A stretch of DNA of 64,000 nt. Source: Cryptomeria japonica (lineage: Eukaryota; Streptophyta; Pinopsida; Cupressales; Cupressaceae). Made by a program: the position numbers and the translations under genes. The stretch covers positions 106,669,796 to 106,733,795 of the forward strand of contig NC_081412.1 of the NCBI RefSeq assembly GCF_030272615.1, in the 5' to 3' direction. This document shows, piece by piece, positions 1 through 10,559 of the stretch; within the stretch, counting starts at the first letter, position 1, and every line of letters begins with the position of its first letter. Under the pieces are notes generated by a model, which saw nothing but the letters and a program-made list of their open reading frames with translations, had not been told where the DNA came from and made no database searches.

Positions 1-1157
1 TTGAGCATGAACCATTATGGAGGGTCCATATTCTTTATTCTTTATTTATGCTACTTGTTTTCAGGTACAATGCTCCATCCCTGGTTCCTACTACCTCATC
101 CAAGATTGATACTACCATGCTCAATGATGAAAATAAAGCACTATGGATCGTCATTTCACCTCATCTATATATATTGCATTTCATTGCATTCCATCCATCC
201 ATACATTCATAAATAGTTGCATATCATTCATACATAGTAACAACAATGGGTGCATACTCTATTTTCCTCTTCTTCCATAGGAATGAGTCATCGGTCCTCC
301 ATTTCTTCTATCTAACATCGAACCCCCCACCCCACCCTCCCCATCTCGATAATCAACATCACATACCCTACATCATGCCCCATCAAATCAATCAAGCCAT
401 GTTCCTCACCATCCATCTCTAATAGGAGGGGTTGCATTTCCTATCCTAAGTCATCCTATAAGCCAAGCAAGTTACTATGTCTGTACAGGTACATTGAGTC
501 TCACACACCTAGACTATCAACAGATACTCTGATCAAGTATCTTCGGGATTCAATAGGTAATCTATCATGGTAATCCTAGACTACATCAGGCATTTATCAT
601 AATGACCTAGTCTCAACGAGGCTGATATGATTCACCATAACCATCCATCACACGCACACACTATCAATTGATCAACCAATCAAACACAATCCAATAGACA
701 ATTACACCAATTGTCTAAGTATTTTTCTTCATATACCTTGACTTCATCGGGCAATTACATCAATTATCTAAGTCATATCAGGTCACTTTGATTCACTTAC
801 TCAGACTTTATCTTGTCCAAGCAAACAACTAGCATCAACTGTCATGATTTGACTCGCCCGAGGTAGTTAAACCAATTGCACCAGATTGTTCAACCAAATT
901 TGATCAATTATATAGCATCACTCGAAAGCACAACCACCACATTTTCACTGTATCTCCTGCATGACCTAAGGGTACTCGCTAGCTTGATGTTTGTCCATAT
1001 TCACTCCGATTTCTTCTCTTCTACCTCCTCGCCAATTTTCATTCTTTTTCAGGAGATCGCCCGATTTTTTTGAAATTTTCAGCTCATCTCTCGAGGGGGC
1101 ATACCACCCACTAAATTAACATTTATGGGGCATATTTCTTCACACCTATTTTTCTTC

Positions 1158-1203
1158 CTTTGAAATGACGCGATAAAATTGCACTGTCTCAAAGAGGGGC
1201 AAA
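1158..1203 (+). promoter_or_regulatory. PPT of F with upstream hairpin
   Basis: The PPT is AAAGAGGGGCAAA at 1191-1203, directly before the LTR. Bases 1158-1194 fold on themselves: outer arm CTTTGA (1158-1163) pairs with TCAAAG (1189-1194), and the inner part continues with G-U pairs to a 3-base loop. By eye 11 Watson-Crick and 3 G-U pairs out of 17. The PPT primes plus-strand DNA synthesis in LTR elements; the hairpin role is inferred. Confidence 0.7.
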
Positions 1204-2958
1204 TGTAGTCACATAAATCTGTCCACTTAATTAAATGAATATTTAGTATTTATTTGATTATTTAACCATCAATCAATGATTAATTAAATTAATATTTAAT
1301 AATTCATCTTAACCCTCTTCTCCTATTAATTAAATAAATTATTCAATTTATTTGATTTAATTCACTTAACCAAATTTAGACCATTAATTAAATAAATAAA
1401 TCATATTTGTTTAATTAAATCTTCTCTCACATTTAAATAAATTAATATTTATTTAAATCCCCCAAAATTCCATCTCTTACATTTAAATAAATTTACATTT
1501 ACATTTATTTAAATCACCTTTATCCTCCACCCATTTGTATTTTCCTAGAAATGCAAGTTGTGCAACTATTTTAAATAAATAAATTATTTATTTAAAATCC
1601 TATTTATACTCACCCACTTGAAACCTTTAATGGTTTCCTTGAAAGTCTTCAAACTTAATGGCTTCCTTCTAGAGTCTTCTCAAACCTTTAATGGTTTCCC
1701 TTAAAGTCTTCAAACTTAATGGCTTCCTTCTAGAGTCTTCTTAAGCCTTTAAAGGTTTCCCTTACAGTCTTCAAGCATTTAATGCTTTATCTTCCTTTTT
1801 CTCATGTAAATAAATTAAGATTTATTTAAATAAAATCCAAAATTCACATTCACATTTAAATAAATTAATATTTATTTAAATATCTATCCAAATGCAAATT
1901 ACACCATTTAATTGAAATAAATGATTTTACTTCAATTGAAAATCCCAAAATTCCTCTCACTTGCATTCTCCTACAAAATCCACTTGCATGCCTAAATCCC
2001 TTCTAGATTCTTCTAACTCCTTCTAATTAGCCTAATCCTATCCTAGTCATTGTCATATTCCTAAATAAAAGGAAGTCACTTCTCAAAAACCTCCAAAGTC
2101 TTCAATAACCACTAAAGGCTTTATGTCTTCAAATGGTTAACCTCTAAAGTCTTCCAAACCATTAAAGGCTCTTACATAACCATTTATGGTTAACTCACCT
2201 TTTACCTTTGGTTAGAGACTTTCCTCTAACTTAACCATCCTTTTGACTCATGGGTCTCTTCAAAGCATTTATTTCTTTGACTAATGTAACGATTTAACCC
2301 TTGCACATTCATTTATCCCTTGGATAAAAGGAATATCCATTAACCTAACCCTAACCCAACCCCCTAGGGTAACCATCATGTCCACTCAAGCATTTAATGC
2401 TCATTATCTCTCCTCTTAAGACTCCTCATGGTGACACTTGTCAATATGGGATTGGGTTGAAAGTCTCACGTGGATTGAATATCTTTTAATCCTAACCCTT
2501 GTTAAGATTTCTCAATCTTAACCCTTCATTTCCCCATTTCTTCTATAAATAGAACCCTTCTCCTCAAGCAAAGAAGGAAGCATTAGAGTATTGCTGTTAT
2601 ACTGGTATTATCATAGAGATTTTTCATAGCATCACTATCTACACTTGCATAGCATTTGCTTATCATATTCAACCATCTTGAATCTCCATATGGCATCCAT
2701 GGCTAGTGCTAAAAGTTGAGAGCTACACTCATGTGGATCTTGGAGAGGAGAGGAACAAGAGAGGAGCAACTATGAGCATCTTGATTAGCATTTGGAGGAG
2801 TATAGTTTATCTATTCTATGTTTGTATGCTTTCTATTTCATGCTTAATATATCTCTTGATATGCATGTTTAGGATAATCTTTTGTTGCTAACACTAACGT
2901 TTGTTTCTTGTGCTCTTGTGTGTGTTGCCATCAAACAAATTTTCTAATCCTTTTTGCA
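1204..2958 (+). repeat. 3' LTR of element F
   Basis: Starts TGTAGTC immediately after the PPT. The first 750 bases are AT-rich with several near-palindromes built on ATTTAAATAAATT (about 1430-1460 and 1850-1885). A 61-bp direct repeat (AATGGTTTCC..AAGTCTTCAAAC) occurs about three times at 1620-1790. A TATA box (TATAAATA, 2544-2551) would drive transcription, putting R/U5 from about 2575. The end is placed at the last TTTTGCA before the integrase frame resumes; an end at 2938-2948 is also possible. The short frame at 2706-2891 is not supported as a gene. Confidence 0.7.
2544..2551 (+). promoter_or_regulatory. TATA box in the F LTR
   Basis: TATAAATA in the context TTCTATAAATAGAACCC, in the 3' third of the LTR. 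The E and B LTRs carry the same word at the equivalent position. Confidence 0.55.
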
Positions 2959-3928
2959 GAGCATCAGTTATAAAATGTCATTAATGTCAGCAACATAGCA
3001 ATTTGATCCATGCCCCTACCCAAGGAATTCTATCTCAAGTGGCATCTTAGCCCTTTTCTACATGGGGTTTGGATCTCATTGGTAAAATATCTCCTCCTTC
3101 ATCTCAAGGACATACCTTCATCATAACTACCACTGATTACTTTATGAAGTGGGTGGAAGTTGTTCCTCTTCGATCCACAACCGTTGAAGTAATTTGTCAA
3201 TTCATTTTGGAAAACATTATTTCTCGATTCGATATACCTTCCGCCTTAGTTTTGGATAATGGAACATCATTCAAAAATAAGGATGTGAAGAAGTTTCTCT
3301 AGAAATATCATATTCAACATAAGTTTTCTACACCTTACTATCCTCAATCAAATGGTCAAGTTGAGTCTTCTAATAGGATAATTGAACAAATTATTTGAAA
3401 GACTGTAAACAAGCATGGTAAGGATTGGCATACTCAATTAACCTATGCTCTATGGGCCTATCACACGAGTCTATGTGTTGCTACGAGTTGTACTCCTTAT
3501 AATCTTGTTTATGGTGTTGATGACATTATGCCTTTGGAGTTAGAAATTCCTTCTTTGAGAGTTTAGATCTTAGGAGTATAGTGGATGATGACTCTTATAG
3601 AGAGAAAAGAATTCAACAACTTGAGATGCTCGATGAATGGTGTATAAATTCCCTCAAGCATATTCAAGCATATCATAAAAAATTGCGACAAAGCTACAAT
3701 GATAAGGTTATTCAATTTTCCTTCTTAGTAGGTGATTTAGTCCTTTACGAGAATCAACGCAACGTGAATGCCTTACTTGAGGAGATAGGAAAATTCAGTC
3801 CTAATTGGATTGGACCATACATTGTTGTTGAAGTCTATGGATCAGGTGCTTACAAGATAGCAGATGTGGAAGGTGCGCCTCTCAAGGAACCCATAAATGC
3901 AATGCACCTTCGTAGATACTATGCCTAG
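2959..3928 (+). pseudogene. Integrase, C-terminal two thirds (element A), degenerate
   Basis: Catalyses insertion of element cDNA into the host genome. The reading frame starts inside the zinc-binding region (C-x2-C at about 2970-2985), then NLIHAP, the core start GLDLIGKI with the first catalytic Asp (about 3069), HTFIITTTDYF, VLDNG with the second Asp (about 3250), and NGQVE with the catalytic Glu (about 3360). It ends at NAMHLRRYYA with the stop at 3926-3928, a typical non-chromodomain end. Broken by in-frame stops at the C-x2-C pair, at about 3048, 3301 and 3396, and by a frameshift near 3565. Several stops fit C-to-T or G-to-A change. Neighbour B has the same protein in fuller form. Not functional. 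Confidence 0.85.
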
Positions 3929-3930
3929 TT

Positions 3931-3933
<3 letters not shown>

Positions 3934-4003
<70 letters not shown>
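3934..4003. repeat. (CT)35 microsatellite
   Basis: An uninterrupted CT run beginning 6 bases after the integrase stop codon of A. Confidence 0.97.
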
Positions 4004-4005
<2 letters not shown>

Positions 4006-4559
4006 ATAGTCTACTTTATGTTCTCCCTCTATATCTTTTCTTTCTTCAAAATTTGGTTATATGTTAGCATGTCTTCATTAAAGTATGTAAGATTAAATGA
4101 TGTTATATTATTTGGTCTACATTACTTCATTCTTGACAAGCATGTTTCATGTAATTTATTGTCTTGAATTCTTTTATGTAAATTGTAATAGATTTACATT
4201 TCATATGTGCTAGCATGTTATACAATTTCTTTTGTGTTAAGTAGAATTATGTCATGTTGTGTTTAATTATAGTTAATTAAATCACATTAGTCATATAGTT
4301 CTTAGGCACTAATACATTCTTATTTTACATCATCAAAGTAGCATTTGATTAAATACTTAGTTATTTAATTAAATCACAAATGTATAAATTTGATTGTGAA
4401 GCATTCAGAAATCAATCACATAGAAATTAAATTAGATACACATGTTCATCACTAAATATGTTACTTCTAATCTAAGTAATGCATATATTGTTTAAACATT
4501 AAAATAACATATCCATGAGCATCATAATATATACATCGAGTACATCAAGATCATCTCCT
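4004..4559. other. AT-rich spacer of element A
   Basis: No coding frame or clear repeat. AT-rich with scattered TTAATTAAAT words; lies between pol and the antisense extra gene. Confidence 0.5.
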
Positions 4560-6560
4560 ATCCTTAGGACTAGTAGTTGGAGGATGGTGGCTAGATGCCC
4601 CCTCTTGATATGATCGTGGAGGTGGTCCCATGGGGGTTTATCATGATATGGACCGCGAGGAGCTCCTACAATCCATCTCTGTCATAATCCCATGATATGT
4701 GGTTGCCTCTATCTGTGACATTGCTAGGTCACACTCTGTTTGTCGTAATCTCTCTCGTAGGACCTCCATCTCCGTCCGAATAGGGGAGAAAAGGTCCTCG
4801 TGTCTTCCTATACTCCTCTGGGATCTATGTGATATCTATGAGGAACTAGGAATGTGCGTAGTCATGATGAGGTATGTCATTGTATTCTAAATAAGATAAC
4901 CCCACTCCTAGGTGGTAGTTGCAAGAAAGAGAGAAACTTTCATCAGTAACATTCTACATCATCAAATTTAAATAAGTTAATTAACAACAAGACACCTTAC
5001 CTGGATCTCCCTCTTTCCAACAAGGATCATGGAAGGAGACCGCATGAGACTAGGACTTGCTAGGCTCTTTTCACTTGTACCATCTCTCTATAGTGGGTAG
5101 GGTCAATGGGGACTCGGATCAGGACCCCTTATAAGGTCCTTCTCCGCCTATAATGGGGGGCTCGGTGGATCTAGGGCTATGGTATCATCCCCAGAGTGAT
5201 GAGGAACTACATCTTACTCATCCTTGTCCCCCTCCTTTTTGTCCTCCTCATCATCTCCATCTTTATCTCCCTCTCTAGTGTCAAGATCATCTTCATCTTC
5301 ACCTGCCTCCTACTCTCCAGTGTCGTTAGCCTAATCATCTGAGCCCTCCTCGGATGTATCAAATTCCTCTTTATTATCTATCTATCTCCATGGTTTGGGG
5401 TTCCCTCCAACGAAGTCTGCTGGGAATATGGCTCCAGGGTATGTCCTCCCCCACCATGTGATGTACCATCAGTGCACGCACGAATCATCTCTATAGTCTA
5501 TCTCAATGTCCTGATCAGACCTGTCTGAATCTGTGATGTCGATCTCATAACTGGTAGGCCTAGGAATGGCTCCTAGCCTCGACATCGCATGTGAGTGTTA
5601 GATGTACACAGGAACATCAATAGGAACACAATTCTCAAACCTGAACTACCACCAGACTCGATGGAAGTAGAAGGGAATGACTATGTGGTTGAACCGCCCC
5701 TCTAGTAGATGGTTCCTCTGCATGTTGAACATCTGCCTATGTATCCCTACCCACATGTACATCCTGAGGTAGGGTCTCCATATGACCCTGCCCGTTGTCA
5801 GTCTGTCTAAGCTCAACCTCCAATGCAAGAGATCACCGAATCGCCACTCATGGGTAAGTGGATAAGCAAATACCCTAGGCTACTCTGGGACTAGCTCTAT
5901 GGGGGCTCCAACGGGCCTCATGTAGGTAATATGCTCTAACAACCACACCTATAGTAATGTGCATGTCATCAGGCTGCATCCCTACCCAAATAAATACTCC
6001 CCAAGGTCGCGATAGAGATGTGCAAGCATGCTCCAACCCCAAGAGTATACCCTCTTATGTCTCTCCATCACTAGAACATTGTAGATGAGTCCTCCATGCA
6101 TATGTGGGTCACTCCTATTAGGGCACATGGCTAATACAAGGGTCACAATCATGAGTTGCCTTAGTAATGGAACCTTGCTAGTAGGGTGTAGGAGCCAGTT
6201 GACCATGATACGGCTCCTCATCTCACCAGGTATCACTCTCCCCATAACATACACCTACTCTCTCTTGTAATCCTCCTCTGTACGGTCGAATTGATATCTC
6301 ATAGTCTCCCCCCTAATGGGAAGGCACGGGATGCAGTAACATCCTCGAGGGTGACTTTCATCTCCCCCATAGGTAGTGAGAATGTCAAAGTGTCTGCATC
6401 TTATCTCTCCATCAGTGCCATCAGCATCGCATAATGAAATTTGATGGCCGACATAGTCATTGCATACCACAAGCCCACTGTCTGTAGCAACTCCCCCTCC
6501 TCCGTTGTCAGCCTTAGGATCTGCTCCCAAAGGCTCCAGAAGGTGAGCCCAATAGTATGC
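4560..6560 (-). pseudogene. Antisense plant-mobile-domain (PMD) gene of element A
   Basis: Encodes a remnant of the plant mobile domain (aminotransferase-like PMD) family, found in plant transposons and in host proteins such as MAIN and MAIL1. The hallmark motif is legible at about 6429-6340: LMER, then TFSLPMGEMKVTLEDV. Further on come YSWGWSMLAHLYRDL (about 6050-5995) and, after a stop, VWLLEHI, the usual helical core. An acidic region (about 5400-5160) and a Pro/Gly-rich tail (to about 4560) follow. Frames change several times and the conserved Trp after LMER is a stop, so it is dead. It lies antisense to A's integrase, between pol and the LTR, as in E and C. Ends are approximate. Confidence 0.7.
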
Positions 6561-7544
6561 TCATGGATGTTTTGCAGTTTTTGTAAAAAGCAAAGTATCT
6601 TATCATTAGTAATCGATCATCATCATTATCATCTAATCAATGCATTCATTCTATTTATTCTAGCATTTAATCACCTGATCTCGTGTCGCCATTGGTCGCC
6701 CCGAATAGGGACCAGGGTTCCCTAAGTAGACCATGGCGTCCAGGTGGGATCACGACACCCAGATGAGACCAGGATGCTCTAGGAGGACCAAGGCGCCCCC
6801 TTGGGACCAGGGCACCCTAGGACCCAAAGAGGGGGCCCAAACACGATCTTGGTGATGATATCATCATACCATCATTAGTGAAAGCATGAAAAAATCAAAG
6901 AGAGTCAATGGAAGGTCAACTCACCTCATCAAGTGGTCGGTCAGCGAGTACGGAATGGCATAGGATCTCCATCTGCATAGGTTGCTCATGTCGATGTCGA
7001 GGCATGATGGCTAATATGTGGGCTCCTCTATAGTGAATAGTGCCAAAAAGTTAGAAAGTGACAAATGAAGGTATCACTTTCATATTTATGCGTTATGAAC
7101 TTTTTCACTTTATGTTTTTAAGTTAAAACCTTAATTTTTGCACTTTTTCTTCAATAGATCATATCTTGAGCTAGGAAGCTTCGATTCTCGCACTGTTGGT
7201 GGTGTTGGAATCATGAGTTTGTCCTCTCACTTAGCATTAGTTTCATAACGTGCTTGGATTAGTAATCAAGCCTTGTTGTGAACTTGCTTCGTCAAAATCT
7301 TTATCACAATTCGTTGTGGTAAACATGATACCTTGTTTCACCTCACTAATAAGCAAGTCGAAACAGGGGGGTATATAGCTACCCGTAAATTTCATCACCT
7401 TCCTTAGAAAGAATTAGGTGATTTTTTGGTCTAACGTGTGGTTTTGTAGGGTGTGGTTCCTAACTGTGTACTGCAGATACCGTTGGGGGCTTTATTTGAC
7501 AATTTATGGATTATCCTTTTTCAAATGATGTTTACTTTTATGTA
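6561..7544. other. 3' untranslated region of A with repeated GGACCA..GGCGCC words
   Basis: No reading frame supported. At 6700-6830 a degenerate repeat of GGACCAGGG and GGCGCCC words occurs; related ACCATGGCGCC words appear in the LTRs of A (about 8780) and D (about 48900). Confidence 0.5.
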
Positions 7545-7597
7545 CTTTAGCTTTCATATGTATGTAGTGTCATACAACCGCTAAAGTGGGGGCTAAA
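7545..7597 (+). promoter_or_regulatory. PPT of A with upstream hairpin
   Basis: The PPT is AAAGTGGGGGCTAAA, ending at 7597. CTTTAGC (7545-7551) pairs perfectly with GCTAAAG (7580-7586), and inner GTATG (7560-7564) with CATAC (7571-7575) around a 6-base loop, leaving an asymmetric internal bulge. D has the same PPT but a different, longer stem. Confidence 0.7.
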
Positions 7598-9238
7598 TGT
7601 AGTGTCGTAAATTGTACACACTTGCTAGAGTGGTACAATTTCACACTTAGGTTAGCACGCACCTTAGTGTGTCTTGCATCTTGCATTTTTAATTCCCCTT
7701 TAAGCATTTAATTAATTAATCTAATTAAATTTAAGGTTAGGTTTCATCACTTTACATGTTATAAATTTGGGCCCTTTACCCTAAGTGTGCACTTTCATTT
7801 TATTCCTCCAATGAATTATTTAATCATAAACCCTAATTATGTTTTATTCTGATCGTTTAGGCCCGATTTCGCATATCAAAACATCTCAAAATTAGTTGTA
7901 ACTTTGGGATGCGTTCTAATATCATCATATCTAATGACCCCAAAATTTTGGTGAAAATTTGGTCGAACCATGGTAGGAATGCACATGGTCCTTGTCTTTT
8001 TCCCCGAAATTTCAGGAGCACAATCCTATGATATAATAATGCTTAACCTCAAAAGATCAGCGGGAAATTCAAATCCTAGGTCAACCTAAACATGAAATTA
8101 AGATCCAAGCTTTCATACTTAAGAGCTCTATTTCTTCATTTGAAGGGATCTTCCTCTAAGAATTTAAGAGAAGGTTTTTGGAGCATAAGAGCCTTCTTTG
8201 CGGCGAAAGAGTAGATCTTTGAAGTCTTCAACAATATTCAACATCCATCCATCCAACATTCATCAAGCATCATTTTCTCAATTGGGAGCTTTTGAAGATG
8301 TAGAAGAACAATAGGAGATCACTGACTGATGATTGGCTTGTACCTCTCCCTTGGAGTTGGGTATGGTTTCATGTCTTTGCATAAGCTTCATTTTGATTCA
8401 CATTCATGTTTTAGATCACTTTGCATTGTGCATTTAGAGCATTTACTTGGTCAATTATAAGCAATTAGGTTTTACTCTTTAGGGTTGCTCTAGATTGTTT
8501 GCTTTCATTCTTAGGATCTTCCATGCACATAAGGTTCTTGCACACACATTTTTCAGTACATTATTGGCTATTTGTGGAGGAGGAGATCACCAACATAGGG
8601 GTTTTACTAAGGCAAAATCCTATATAGCCACCCCAAACCCTATTTTTCAGCTTCAGGTAGAGGTTCGGATTCGAGCATTGCTTGAAGTTTCAAGACCGGA
8701 AGAGCATATAGGGGTGATTCTTGGTTGTAAATCTCAGAAAAAAAAAAAAAAAAAAAAAAAAAACCCAGGGATAGGGGCATGGCGCCATGGTCCTACCCTC
8801 TGTCAGCGGGATCTGGCATAACAATGTCTTGCAAGATCTAGAATCCATCTTCTTTGTTGCAGCTCCAAAATTGTAGAATCAAGACAGTGGCATGAAACCT
8901 TGGTCCCAGACATTTCTGCTCATATTTTAGACACAGGTGCACCTCTTATTTTACCTTCTGATTGATACTTTTCAATGGTATATCATTTGTCCTTTGATTT
9001 GCATTCTCGGATTAGGGTTTGCTTGCTTACTTGCATTCTAGGTTAGATTGCATTTTTGCATCATTCCTCTCTCTCATTTATAGAAAAGGAATAGAAACCC
9101 TAAGAGGTAATCCATGGCTCTCTCTTTCCCATAACAAGTAGTTGAAGTGTGTTACCTCCCTAGGCTCTTTCATATTCCATGAGTGTGTATGAGAGTGGGA
9201 TTAGGATTTCCATACTTAGTCTCACTTTTTCCCCTACA
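7598..9238 (+). repeat. 3' LTR of element A
   Basis: Begins TGTAGTGTCG after the PPT and ends CCCCTACA. It is the same family as the solo LTR at 36620-38315, aligned end to end by eye. It contains the conserved noncoding module also present in D's leader (7934-8019) and a poly(A) run of 26 (8738-8763) where the other copy has 5 A's. No PBS follows at 9239, as expected for a 3' LTR. The 108-aa plus frame at 8495-8821 runs through the poly(A) and is not a gene. Confidence 0.85.
8738..8763. repeat. Poly(A)26 run inside the A LTR
   Basis: An uninterrupted A run; the related LTR at 36620 has only a short A stretch here (about 37776), so this is a local expansion. Confidence 0.95.
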
Positions 9239-9400
9239 CGTTATCATTATCATTTTAATCTTGCATTATTATCATTTTAATCTTGCATTAGTAACATTTC
9301 ATTCATTATCATTTTAATCTTGCATTAGTATTATTTCATTATCATATCACATTAAGATCACATTAGGTTGTATATTATTATCATTATCATCACCATATCA
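9239..9400. repeat. Short tandem repeat, TATCATTTTAATCTTGCATT unit
   Basis: About four imperfect copies of a 20-30 bp unit directly right of A's LTR. Confidence 0.8.
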
Positions 9401-9408
9401 TTTTAAAA

Positions 9409-9782
9409 TCTTGCATCTCACATCATTTTCAAGATACATCTCATTTTCAAGATATGTCTCATATCATACATCTTATTTTCAAGATACGTCTCATATCATA
9501 CATCTCATTTTCAAGATACATCTCACATCATACATCTTATTTTCAAGATACATCTCACATCATACATCATACATCCCATTTTCAAGATACATCTAGCATC
9601 ATACATCATACATCTCATTTTCAAGATACATCTCGCATCACACATCTCATTTTCAAGATACGTCTCATATCATACATCTCATTTTTAAGATACATCTCAC
9701 ATCATACATCTTATTTTCAAGATACGTCTCATTTTCAAGATACATCTCACATCATACATCTCATTTTTAAGATATATTTCAT
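9409..9782. repeat. Minisatellite, CATCTCATTTTCAAGATA unit
   Basis: More than ten copies of a 24-36 bp unit alternating CATCTCATTTTCAAGATA with CATCTCACATCATA. The two overlapping plus frames here (9411-9804) are translations of the repeat, not genes. Confidence 0.93.
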
Positions 9783-10559
9783 GTTTCAAATTATTATCAC
9801 ATAGTGCATATCATATCAAGAACATTTGGCATTCTAGATCACATTATTCAAAGCACATAAAAGAACAAAAACATGTTAGAAACATTTGCACAATCACAAC
9901 CATTTGTAATCAGCAAATACAAACATCATAGGCATATTACCTTCCAAACATATAGTATCCATTAGACATACATTGCAATCATCATAGAAGCATGTAGATC
10001 ATAAAAATTAAAAAACACACACATCACAACATCTGCATCATCATCCAAGCAAAAGTCATATAGATCAAAGGCATATCATATAACTCATCGAAATCAAAGT
10101 AGATGCATCCATAATATGTATAAATATATCTACTATCATATCATCCTGCATATGTGTGACCACATATTGATCCAAAGTAAAATCAATGATACAAGTCAGA
10201 GCCAATCATTAGTGCAACAATAAAATGACCAAAGTCCCTAGATATCATATCAATAACAATGTCCATCAAATCAAACAACATCAATATCAATAAAATCAAT
10301 GAACGTCAATAATCAACTAGATCATCATAGCATCATATCACAACATCAATGAGCATCATATCAATGAGAGCATGAACGTATCATATCAACAGGATCAAAA
10401 TACAACAATGTACTATATCGGGAGGAAGAATCAAAATACAATGATGTATGTATATATCAATAAATACATCAGGGTACAATATCAATATCTGTGATCTCAA
10501 TCAAGGGGCGGGAATAGCGTGATCACCTTGAGATCTTATCGGTCGAGAGCTCGAGCTAC
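9783..10559. other. Low-complexity CATCATATCAAT-rich spacer (element E)
   Basis: Dispersed CATCATATCAA words; no coding frame or structure that I can support. Confidence 0.5.

Larger units (their letters stand above)
1..2958 (+). mobile_element. Element F: 3' end of a Ty3/gypsy-like LTR retrotransposon
   Basis: The 3' terminal part of an element whose body lies upstream of the window. Bases 1-1190 contain no frame I can recognise as gag, pol or an extra gene; they hold loosely repeated stretches around the word CAATTGTCTAAG (about 690-780). A purine-rich PPT ends at 1203 and an LTR starting TGTAGTC follows at once, which fixes the orientation as plus. Right of the LTR the sequence switches to an integrase reading frame of a different element (A), so F appears to have inserted into A. 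The right boundary is uncertain by about 20 bases because the 5' LTR and its target duplication lie outside the window. Confidence 0.7.
2959..9238 (+). mobile_element. Element A: 5'-truncated (by nesting) Tat-like element
   Basis: What remains of A in the window is integrase (to 3928), a long 3' region with an antisense PMD gene, a PPT and one LTR (7598-9238). F interrupts its integrase just upstream of the zinc-binding C-x2-C pair, so gag, protease, RT and RNase H are expected left of F, outside the window. Order and strand (integrase plus, extra gene minus, PPT, LTR) match the way Tat-lineage elements carry extra ORFs 3' of pol. PPT and LTR resemble those of D. Confidence 0.75.

Noticed and set aside
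2341-2375. Telomere-like CCTAACCCTAACCC
   Set aside because: Barely two units, inside the F LTR; chance or trivial.
9409-9782. Regularly spaced repeat resembling a CRISPR array
   Set aside because: Spacers are themselves variants of the repeat; it is a plant minisatellite, with no cas genes and a eukaryotic setting.
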